Positions 1 to 5,249 of a stretch of DNA of 5,249 nucleotides are shown here, in pieces. Positions within the stretch are counted from its first letter, which is position 1. The number at the start of each line of letters is the position of its first letter. Source of the DNA: an uncultured Clostridia bacterium. GTDB taxonomy: Bacteria; Bacillota; Clostridia; Lachnospirales; CAG-274. Below the pieces are notes generated by a model. It did not search any database. It worked only from the letters and a program-made list of their open reading frames with translations, and was not told the DNA's origin. Location of the stretch: assembly GCA_947589405.1 (NCBI GenBank), contig CANQBT010000126.1:1-5249 (forward strand), written 5' to 3'. Made by a program: the position numbers and the translations under genes.

Positions 1-1540
1 TCATTACCGCAAGCTTACAAAATTCCTGCCTTGTTATTTTCCTGATATACTGTGACTGCAATTCCTTCGGTACAATACCTGCCCCAATAGCTTTTTCTAC
101 TGTTTCCTTAGCCCAGTCGCTTACTTCTCCATTTGTCTTTGCTGCGGCAATAGCTTCATCTTTGGTCTTATACTGATTGCCGTACAGATCATAATACTTT
201 GTATCGCTGCCTTCCCATACGTTTTCTACATATACGGCGCCGTCTTCTTCCTTTACATAAATATTGCCGAAATCAGGGTACACTATGACCTTCATATCTG
301 AGTCAAGCAAGCCCCCCGTAACATCAGAATGTCCCATAATACTATTTATAATAAGGGTGTTGCCGGGCTGTACCTCTGTACCTATTTCGAAATAGCTTCC
401 CGTAAGAGCATTTCCCTTGTCGTCTATGACATAGCAGGAATGTTCGGTAAGCATAACTCCGTCAGGCCATTGGTCATACACGCTTCTGCCCTCCATGCCC
501 TTTATGGGAGTTATAAACACAGGACCCTCTTCCGTTCTGATCAAATTATTGTCCTTGTCATAAATTTCGATATTACCGTTAAGGTACCTTCTTGTTTCGC
601 CTGTTTCCTTGTCGTAGTATATCCTGAAATATTTTTCATCTATTGTTTCGTTGAGATCTTCATCAAGAAGGCCGTAAAGTCGAGGGTAAGTATCTGAGCT
701 TCTCACAAGTATTCTGTCACCTGTGTAACTAATTTCATAATATCCCTTATTTTTCAATATATTTCCGTCAAAATCGCATATATAGTAAAGTCCGTCGCTG
801 CCCTTTTTGTAATAATAATCTGTTCCGTATATATCGTTGATCTCCTCAGCAGGTTCAAATTTTTCTGATAAAAATACGGTTTCGTCCGTATCGATATTAT
901 AGCAGCGGAATCTTCCGTTGTCATACCATATACTTGTATATTTGCCAAACGGTATGGCAATTTCAAGCTCTTTATCGTACACGCCTGTTTTATAGTCTCC
1001 GGTAACGGCTATAATGCTTTCGGCAGCACCTTCAATGCTATTAAAGGGCTGTTCTATAAGTTTATTCCCATCTATATCGCATATATAATACAATTTTTTA
1101 TCGGGATCGTTTTCGGTGATAACGATAAGCTTGTAATAATTTGTATTTTCGATCTTTTCTATATTCAAAGGCTGAGGTATTTTATTAAATTCCTTGTCAT
1201 AAAAATCAATAATATTTTCATTTTCGTTTGTACATTCGTATGCCAATGTATGTACATTATATGTAATATCCGTATATTCAAAGGGAATAACGGTATTGAG
1301 CTGCATATCCATAAGCCCTCTGAGTCCTGTGGCATCGTCTGCCGCACAGAGTTTGCCATTGAGAGTGATCACCCATCTATAACTACCCTTTGACTGAACA
1401 TTGCCTTTATCATCTTCCCAGTTTATAGTCTTTGCTTCATTATCATAGTAATACTTTGTATCGCCTATATTTTCATAACCTGCATAGGCTGATGTACTCA
1501 TAATAAAACATAATGCAAATGTTGTGATAATTTTTTTCAT
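1..1540 (-). CDS. Secreted WG-repeat protein with C-terminal SLH-like domain, 3' end outside the window
   Basis: I translated this frame directly. It stays open for 513 codons from the ATG at 1540 to the left edge, so the C-terminus is missing. Residues 1-20 are a signal peptide (MKKII start, hydrophobic core, AYA before a likely cut at Gly21). The body contains about seven degenerate WG-type repeats, near residues 74-92, 151-165, 186-200, 251-265, 289-300, 371-386 and 409-422. The clearest ones read GLMD...NTVIPFEYTDI and YGLLDEDLNETI. From Ser474 the sequence becomes SLH-like: DWAKE, then AIGAGIVPKEL, then ITRQEF at 502-507. WG repeats are thought to form beta-propeller-like folds in envelope proteins, and SLH domains bind secondary wall polymers. 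The protein is therefore probably wall-attached, with an unknown ligand. An AGGAGA ribosome site (1549-1554) lies 8 bases before the ATG. It is the third gene of the operon, 18 bases after the amidase. The fold and operon are well supported; the precise role is not known. Confidence 0.85.
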   Translation of the reverse strand, partial: MKKIITTFALCFIMSTSAYAGYENIGDTKYYYDNEAKTINWEDDKGNVQSKGSYRWVITLNGKLCAADDATGLRGLMDMQLNTVIPFEYTDITYNVHTLAYECTNENENIIDFYDKEFNKIPQPLNIEKIENTNYYKLIVITENDPDKKLYYICDIDGNKLIEQPFNSIEGAAESIIAVTGDYKTGVYDKELEIAIPFGKYTSIWYDNGRFRCYNIDTDETVFLSEKFEPAEEINDIYGTDYYYKKGSDGLYYICDFDGNILKNKGYYEISYTGDRILVRSSDTYPRLYGLLDEDLNETIDEKYFRIYYDKETGETRRYLNGNIEIYDKDNNLIRTEEGPVFITPIKGMEGRSVYDQWPDGVMLTEHSCYVIDDKGNALTGSYFEIGTEVQPGNTLIINSIMGHSDVTGGLLDSDMKVIVYPDFGNIYVKEEDGAVYVENVWEGSDTKYYDLYGNQYKTKDEAIAAAKTNGEVSDWAKETVEKAIGAGIVPKELQSQYIRKITRQEFCKLAVM

Positions 1541-1558
1541 TTTTCTTTCTCTCCTTTT

Positions 1559-3019
1559 TTATCTTACAGATGGATATTTGTTAAACAGGTCTATTATTCC
1601 GTCAAATATTGCCTGCCCTACCTTGTCAACGCCGTTTTTCATTATTTCCGCATCATTCTCGTTGGTAAGGAAGCCTATTTCGCAAAGCGCTGCCGGTATC
1701 TTATTTGTCTTAAGCACAACATATGTGTTGGATTTGACCTTTCTGTTATTAGTGCCAAGATTTGTAATAAGACGGTCGAGCATTTCCTCTGCAACAGCAT
1801 AGCTTGTAAGTCCGTTGCCAAGATCGTTGGGATAAAGTGAATATGTTTCCGTACCGTTGGCTTCCGTATTGTTTTCAACTGAGTTTATATGTATGGATAT
1901 AAACATATCTCCGCCTATATCGTGTGCCATTTCCGCTCTTTCTTCAAGTCCCACATCTCTGTCATCGGGTCTTGTCATATAGCATTTTACCCTACCGTCG
2001 GAATCCAGTTTGCTCTTAACGCTGTTTGCCATAGCAAGGGTTATATCCTTTTCTATTATGTCGTTTCCCAATGCTCCGGGCTGAGAGCCTCCATGTCCCG
2101 CATCTATGATCACTATCTTATCATATTTGCTTTTTGGCGGTATGGACTTGAAGCATATATATCCGTTTACATTACTTATATCCATAGCCATTATGCGATT
2201 TTCGTTAAATGTTATCGTTGTTTTATTGCCTACGGATACCGTACAGCTTTCCACATAATCGGAATCAGGTGTAAATGCAGTATTGGAGGTCTGTAGCTTT
2301 TTATTTATTGTAATTATGTATTTTCCTTCATTATAGTCGTCCTGCTCAGATATGTCGGATAAGGCTATGCCTGTATTTTTAACATAGAGAGCATCGTTGT
2401 CATAGTCATACCATATATATTCATTATTTGCTGAGGTCACAGGCTGAGCTTCTGTCGTGACCTCCGCCTTTGTTGTAAGCATTGCTGTAGTCGTTTCTGT
2501 GGTCTGCTCTGTGGTGACAGTAGTTTGAACGGTCGTGAGTGCAATATCTTTAGTAATGATATTTGCAACTCTTGTATTGCTGTCCCATTCTATTTTAAAG
2601 CCCAGAGCTGTCGAAACAAATCTCAAAGGTATCATTGTTTTGTTATTTATTATCATTGCCTTTGTATCCATTTTCTTTACTTGTCCGTTTACATAGGCAT
2701 TTTCAGAATTGATAGGTATGATAACAAGCGTATTGCCATAGGTCACAAATACCTGTTCTATATCCTTTTTCCATTCGACCTTTGCACCAAGCTTTTCAAA
2801 TACCTCTCTGGCAGGAACAAGGGTATAGTCGTTTAATATAATAGGGGGCATGGCAAGTCCCGTAAGCTTTACTCCGTCTACCGCTGTAAATACCTCCTCT
2901 GCATTATAATTATGCTTCTGATAATCATAGGTCAGCGTCATATTTATATATCTGTTGGCACAACATACCGTATGTGTAAATAATAACATGCTCATAAGCA
3001 ATGCGGTAAATCTTTTCAT
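1559..3019 (-). CDS. Secreted N-acetylmuramoyl-L-alanine amidase (Amidase_3) with copper-amine-oxidase-like N-terminal domain
   Basis: This enzyme should cut the bond between N-acetylmuramic acid and L-alanine in peptidoglycan, outside the membrane. Residues 1-21 form a signal peptide. Residues 46-157 match the copper-amine-oxidase-like N-terminal domain common in clostridial wall proteins, with two related halves (TLVPAREVFEKLGAKVEW and TMIPLRFVSTALGFKIEW). Residues 161-196 are a Thr/Glu-rich linker. Residues 200-292 are beta-rich and AMIN-like, a weaker assignment. Residues 301-478 are the Amidase_3 catalytic domain. Its expected zinc ligands are His309 (DAGHGG), Glu323 (IIEKD) and His377 (FISIHINS), and the catalytic Glu447 lies in CEIGF. 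All key residues are present, so the enzyme looks active. The ATG overlaps the stop of the upstream lipoprotein gene (ATGA). A GGAGG site at 3027-3031 lies 7 bases before it. The family is secure; the physiological role (cell separation, turnover or sporulation) cannot be told from sequence. Confidence 0.95.
   Translation of the reverse strand: MKRFTALLMSMLLFTHTVCCANRYINMTLTYDYQKHNYNAEEVFTAVDGVKLTGLAMPPIILNDYTLVPAREVFEKLGAKVEWKKDIEQVFVTYGNTLVIIPINSENAYVNGQVKKMDTKAMIINNKTMIPLRFVSTALGFKIEWDSNTRVANIITKDIALTTVQTTVTTEQTTETTTAMLTTKAEVTTEAQPVTSANNEYIWYDYDNDALYVKNTGIALSDISEQDDYNEGKYIITINKKLQTSNTAFTPDSDYVESCTVSVGNKTTITFNENRIMAMDISNVNGYICFKSIPPKSKYDKIVIIDAGHGGSQPGALGNDIIEKDITLAMANSVKSKLDSDGRVKCYMTRPDDRDVGLEERAEMAHDIGGDMFISIHINSVENNTEANGTETYSLYPNDLGNGLTSYAVAEEMLDRLITNLGTNNRKVKSNTYVVLKTNKIPAALCEIGFLTNENDAEIMKNGVDKVGQAIFDGIIDLFNKYPSVR
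2432..2539 (-). repeat. Thr/Glu-rich linker coding region in the amidase
   Basis: Residues 161-196 of the amidase are dominated by Thr-Thr pairs separated by Val, Gln, Glu or Ala (for example TTVQTTVTTEQTTETTT). The stretch joins the copper-amine-oxidase-like domain to the AMIN-like and catalytic part. Such linkers are flexible and often glycosylated in secreted Gram-positive enzymes. Its degenerate repeats make it a likely site of length variation between strains. Confidence 0.75.
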
Positions 3020-4047
3020 TCTGAATCCTCCAATTCCTCAGTCATGTTTAAATAAGAAATATTTTCATGGGTTTCATCGATCGGCGTATCACAGTATAAA
3101 TATTCAAGTCTGTCTGTCATACGGCAAAGCTCTGTTATTTCCGTATCAATATCCATATAAGTAAAATTGTTTCCGTATTTATTATCAAATCCTTTTACAA
3201 AATCACTTATTTGGGTATATTTATCAATAAGCTCTTTGTTTTTCAATATACCGATAAGACTGTCATTGACTGCATCGGCATCGTGTAATGCTGCTTTGAC
3301 GCTGCCGCAATAGTCATTATCCGGATTATAATTTTCAACAGCATATCTTAGATCAGCCATTTTACTGTTCAACTCATGCATAAGAGAAAAAATTTTATAT
3401 GAATTGACATCATTTTTAATGCTTTGTATATTGTCATTTATATCACTTTCTCTTTTTTCGATAATATCCTTGAGAGTGTTATCCGGTGTGATTTCTGTTT
3501 CTGAATATGCACTTTCCGTCACAATGCTTTTATGCTCTGTTCCGAATGTTTTTGTTACGTCATAAAATTTGTTCAACTCATCTGTATTTACATCTATAAG
3601 CCAACCGCTGAAGTACTCCTGTGTAAGAGGATATGAAAATATAAATGCATTTATCGTTTCAATTATTTCATAGGCATTATCAAAAGCCTGCTGTGATCCA
3701 TGTATTTTAGCATAATTAAGCAAATCACAGGCATTGTAAAGATCGCTCTTAACATCATCGTTTCCTATACATTGAGCTATGTTGTTAAGCTTCTCTGTAC
3801 AGCTGTCCACATCAATATCGGTCAGGCTTCCTCCTCTGTATTCAAGTTTATAATACTGCTTCATATTAAGAACAGTATCTGTCAGCTCTTCCCTTATTAC
3901 AGCCTTTTTTAAGGGTGAACAGCTGTTAAGAACAGCTTCTCTTATTTCAAAGGTATTATATGGGTCATCATCATGTCCATTGTAAGACAGAGTATTGCAG
4001 CCTGTCAAAAAAACCAAAATAAAAAGTAATAAAATTATTTTTTTCAT
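3016..4047 (-). CDS. Predicted lipoprotein of unknown function, alpha-helical, first gene of the operon
   Basis: I do not recognise a family. Residues 1-17 are a lipoprotein signal with lipobox LTGC, so Cys17 should be lipidated and the protein anchored on the outer face of the membrane. The mature part (about 326 residues) is acidic and mostly helical. Long predicted helices lie near residues 34-66, 84-137, 190-240 and 245-290. Besides Cys17 there are seven cysteines (43, 83, 93, 107, 247, 308, 319), many for an exported protein. Residues about 99-136 and 249-286 resemble each other faintly, which may reflect an internal duplication. An AGGGAG ribosome site (4055-4060) lies 7 bases before the ATG, which supports this start. 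Its stop overlaps the amidase start by 4 bases, so the two are probably translationally coupled. Being membrane-anchored and coupled to an amidase, it could be a partner or regulator of that enzyme; this is inference only. Confidence 0.85.
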   Translation of the reverse strand: MKKIILLLFILVFLTGCNTLSYNGHDDDPYNTFEIREAVLNSCSPLKKAVIREELTDTVLNMKQYYKLEYRGGSLTDIDVDSCTEKLNNIAQCIGNDDVKSDLYNACDLLNYAKIHGSQQAFDNAYEIIETINAFIFSYPLTQEYFSGWLIDVNTDELNKFYDVTKTFGTEHKSIVTESAYSETEITPDNTLKDIIEKRESDINDNIQSIKNDVNSYKIFSLMHELNSKMADLRYAVENYNPDNDYCGSVKAALHDADAVNDSLIGILKNKELIDKYTQISDFVKGFDNKYGNNFTYMDIDTEITELCRMTDRLEYLYCDTPIDETHENISYLNMTEELEDSE

Positions 4048-4130
4048 AACAAAACTCCCTGTGAAAAAATATGTTTTATAATAAATTTAAATCCATAATA
4101 AATGTGTAATTTCATAAATATTATATATAT

Positions 4131-4159
4131 ACTCTATCACTTAAATAAAGCAAAGTCAA
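4131..4159 (-). promoter_or_regulatory. Candidate promoter for the lipoprotein-amidase-WG operon
   Basis: On the minus strand TTGACT (4159-4154) is followed after 17 bases by TAGAGT (4136-4131), with TG one base before it, making an extended -10. Transcription would begin near 4124 and leave a leader of about 75 bases before the ATG at 4047. The -35 matches consensus at 5 of 6 positions and the -10 at 4 of 6. A perfect TATAAT at 4125-4120 lies just downstream but has no good -35 partner. Confidence 0.55.
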
Positions 4160-4164
4160 GCTTT

Positions 4165-4185
4165 AAAAGGAGAACAAGACCTTTT
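4165..4185. repeat. Inverted repeat AAAAGG-N9-CCTTTT between the divergent promoters
   Basis: The two 6-base arms at 4165-4170 and 4180-4185 are perfect complements, separated by 9 bases. The repeat sits 6 bases upstream of the operon's -35, at a position where an activator or repressor could bind. It lies inside a patch (about 4166-4215) that is visibly richer in GC than the surrounding spacer. The arms are short, so chance is possible. Confidence 0.35.
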
Positions 4186-4256
4186 CGGGCAAATACCTTA
4201 TATAACGCCATGAAATAATTTATATTTATTCTATTTTGTATAAAAATTCCATGATA

Positions 4257-4285
4257 TTGACTAAAATTTGATATTATGCTATTAT
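4257..4285 (+). promoter_or_regulatory. Promoter for the CxxCxGxG lipoprotein gene
   Basis: TTGACT (4257-4262) and TATTAT (4280-4285) are separated by 17 bases, with TG at 4277-4278 giving an extended -10. Both boxes match the housekeeping sigma consensus at 5 of 6 positions. Transcription should start near 4292, leaving a leader of about 40 bases with a ribosome site at its end. Confidence 0.7.
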
Positions 4286-4320
4286 TTGTATACATATATC
4301 ATTAAATGTTAAAATACAAA

Positions 4321-4326
4321 AGGGGG
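4321..4326 (+). promoter_or_regulatory. Ribosome binding site AGGGGG that decides the start of the plus-strand gene
   Basis: The frame could begin at TTG 4331 or at the adjacent ATG 4334. AGGGGG lies 7 bases before the ATG but only 4 before the TTG. The normal spacing and the stronger codon both favour the ATG. Confidence 0.7.
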
Positions 4327-4333
4327 ACTATTG

Positions 4334-5077
4334 ATGAAAAAAATACTATTAAGAATTGTCGTTATCGGCGCTGCGGCAGTAATTCTATGCAGCTGTGGTT
4401 CACGTACGCAGATGCGCACGAGAAATACCGACACAGAGAATACATATGAGGACAGAGAAAGAAACGATGGATCAGACATATCACGTGAGGAAAGAAGCAA
4501 TGAGTCGGACAGATCAAGAGATAATGAAATAGACGAAGAAAAAGACGTTGTGACAGACAGAACAAATGATAATGAAATACGTGAAGAAACTTGCAATAAC
4601 TGTGACGGAGAGGGCTATACCGTATGTTCATGGTGCAAGGGTACAGGTAAGCAGTCTGCTGCGGGTATGGAATACACTTGCCCTACCTGTGGCGGAACAG
4701 GTCAGGAAAAATGTGTTGCCTGCGGCGGAAGCGGCAAAATAATACATTATCCCGATTCATATTCCGAAAGCCTTCCTGATACTCAGATGCCGAATTCATC
4801 TCAGGTATATAATAATTTTGGCGGAAGCGGCAGCGGCAGCAGAATATGCAGCTATTGCGGAGGACGTGGACAAAGCACGTGCAGCAGTTGTCATGGTTCA
4901 GGCTATCTTGAACAGCAGGGATATGCTCCCAGCTACGGCGTAAGAGAAAAAGTATATGACCAATACGGAAACTCATCATTTAAATCAAATACATATATGA
5001 CAAAGACAAGATGCTCAAGATGCAGCGGCTCAGGTATGGCGCCATGTATACATTGCGGAGGAACAGGCACTTTGTAA
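4334..5077 (+). CDS. Predicted lipoprotein with eight DnaJ-type CxxCxGxG zinc-binding motifs and no J-domain
   Basis: The 247-residue product starts MKKILLRIVVIG and has a lipobox-like LCSC, which would lipidate Cys21 and anchor it outside the membrane. Residues 22-84 are a highly charged, probably disordered linker rich in Asp, Glu, Arg, Asn and Ser. Eight CxxCxGxG motifs follow, with first cysteines at 87, 98, 116, 127, 172, 183, 227 and 238. They form four pairs, each with 11 residues between first cysteines (pattern CxxCxGxGxxxCxxCxGxG). The first two pairs are 18 residues apart; the later pairs are preceded by Tyr/Ser/Gly-rich inserts. In DnaJ four such motifs bind two zinc ions and help substrate binding and disulfide chemistry; here 16 cysteines could bind four. 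J-domain and DnaJ C-terminal domains are absent. It is a single-gene unit with its own promoter, divergent from the envelope operon. A surface zinc, thiol or chaperone-like role is inference. The motifs are certain; the function is unknown. Confidence 0.88.
   Translation: MKKILLRIVVIGAAAVILCSCGSRTQMRTRNTDTENTYEDRERNDGSDISREERSNESDRSRDNEIDEEKDVVTDRTNDNEIREETCNNCDGEGYTVCSWCKGTGKQSAAGMEYTCPTCGGTGQEKCVACGGSGKIIHYPDSYSESLPDTQMPNSSQVYNNFGGSGSGSRICSYCGGRGQSTCSSCHGSGYLEQQGYAPSYGVREKVYDQYGNSSFKSNTYMTKTRCSRCSGSGMAPCIHCGGTGTL
4451..4589 (+). repeat. Degenerate in-frame repeats coding the charged linker
   Basis: GACAGA recurs at 4451, 4508 and 4556, each time opening a segment of the type DR..(N/R)D...I.EE. 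The last two copies match at about 28 of 34 bases, share the 12-mer GATAATGAAATA (4520-4531 and 4568-4579) and are offset by exactly 48 bases, or 16 codons. The first copy is weaker and offset by 57 bases. The pattern suggests that the linker grew by in-frame duplication. Confidence 0.6.
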
Positions 5078-5136
5078 ATATATTTATTTAAAGGTATTGT
5101 ATTTTATTAAAAACCGCAGAAAATATAATTTTTTTC

Positions 5137-5165
5137 TTGCAATCCGATTCATTTTATGGTATTAT
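5137..5165 (+). promoter_or_regulatory. Promoter of the tRNA-Pro gene
   Basis: TTGCAA (5137-5142) and TATTAT (5160-5165) are 17 bases apart, with TG at 5157-5158 giving an extended -10. Transcription should begin near 5172, about 13 bases before the mature tRNA 5' end, as is common for tRNA genes. The tRNA therefore need not depend on read-through from the gene upstream. Confidence 0.65.
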
Positions 5166-5184
5166 AGATAAGTACTTGAAATGA

Positions 5185-5249
5185 CGGGGCGTAGCGTAGC
5201 TTGGTAGCGCGCTTGAATGGGGTTCAAGAGGTCGCAAGTTCAAATCTTG
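5185..5249 (+). tRNA. tRNA-Pro, anticodon GGG, 3' part outside the window
   Basis: The 5' acceptor strand CGGGGCG is followed by T8-A9 and a D-arm (GCGT paired with GCGC, one G-T wobble, with the GG of the D-loop at 5203-5204). A perfect 5-base-pair anticodon stem (CTTGA with TCAAG) closes the loop ATGGGGT. This places the anticodon GGG at 5219-5221, which reads CCC and CCU proline codons. A short variable loop and the T-arm (GCAAG, TTCAAAT, CTTG) follow. The window ends at tRNA position 64, so the last T-stem base, the 3' acceptor strand and the CCA end are not seen. A32 and U38 are complementary, a feature I recall as typical of bacterial tRNA-Pro(GGG). Confidence 0.93.

Noticed and set aside
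329..697. Plus-strand open frame of 122 codons
   Set aside because: It lies antisense within the WG-repeat gene, whose frame is open throughout and has repeats, a signal peptide and a ribosome site. The antisense product has no recognisable feature.
2957..3019. Lipobox in the amidase signal peptide (Cys-Cys at residues 19-20)
   Set aside because: The residues before the cysteines (HTV) do not fit the L-A/S-G/A-C pattern, so ordinary signal peptidase cleavage is more likely.
4120..4125. Perfect minus-strand TATAAT upstream of the operon
   Set aside because: No acceptable -35 lies 16-18 bases upstream, and the region is a TA-rich run where such a hexamer arises easily. The TTGACT / TG-TAGAGT pair is preferred.
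4142..4213. Short plus-strand frame ending GQIPYITP, possible gene remnant
   Set aside because: It has no start codon and is too short to identify; kept only as an alternative reading of the GC-richer block.
4309..4596. Minus-strand open frame of 95 codons, rich in Ser and Leu
   Set aside because: It is the antisense shadow of the charged linker and signal peptide of the zinc-motif lipoprotein; the Ser/Leu repeats mirror Arg/Asp/Glu codons on the other strand.
5116..5141. Possible AT-rich hairpin (GCAGAAAA with TTTTCTTGC) as a terminator after the zinc-motif gene
   Set aside because: The stem needs a bulge and is almost all A-T pairs, there is no T-run after it, and it overlaps the tRNA -35. 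I see no convincing terminator between the two genes.
1..5249. CRISPR array, insertion sequence, toxin-antitoxin or phage-defence genes
   Set aside because: No regularly spaced direct repeats, transposase motifs, terminal inverted repeats or defence-type domains were found on either strand.

Overview
The window looks like chromosomal DNA from a low-GC Gram-positive anaerobe, most likely a gut-type member of the Clostridia (Oscillospiraceae or Lachnospiraceae-like). This is an inference. It rests on AT-rich spacers, strong GGAGG-type ribosome binding sites, Thr/Glu-rich linkers in a secreted protein, WG-repeat, SLH and copper-amine-oxidase-like cell-surface domains, and Gram-positive lipoprotein signals. 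No outer-membrane genes and no mobile element are visible.

Positions 1-4047 hold three minus-strand genes that form a tight operon reading right to left. The first encodes a 343-residue helical lipoprotein of unknown function. The second encodes a 486-residue secreted N-acetylmuramoyl-L-alanine amidase and overlaps the first by 4 bases. The third lies 18 bases further on and encodes a secreted WG-repeat protein that ends in an SLH-like domain and runs off the left edge. All three products carry export signals. The set reads as an envelope module: a membrane-anchored partner, a peptidoglycan hydrolase with a surface stalk, and a wall-associated repeat protein.

Positions 4048-4333 are an AT-rich divergent control region with one candidate promoter in each direction. 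A small GC-richer block with an inverted repeat lies between them.

Positions 4334-5077 on the plus strand encode the most unusual protein here. It is a predicted lipoprotein with a long charged linker followed by eight CxxCxGxG motifs, the zinc-binding signature of DnaJ. It has no J-domain and is predicted to sit outside the membrane. Positions 5137-5249 carry a promoter and the first 65 bases of a tRNA-Pro (anticodon GGG) cut by the right edge. The three candidate promoters share the same layout: TTG-type -35, 17-base spacer and TGn extended -10.
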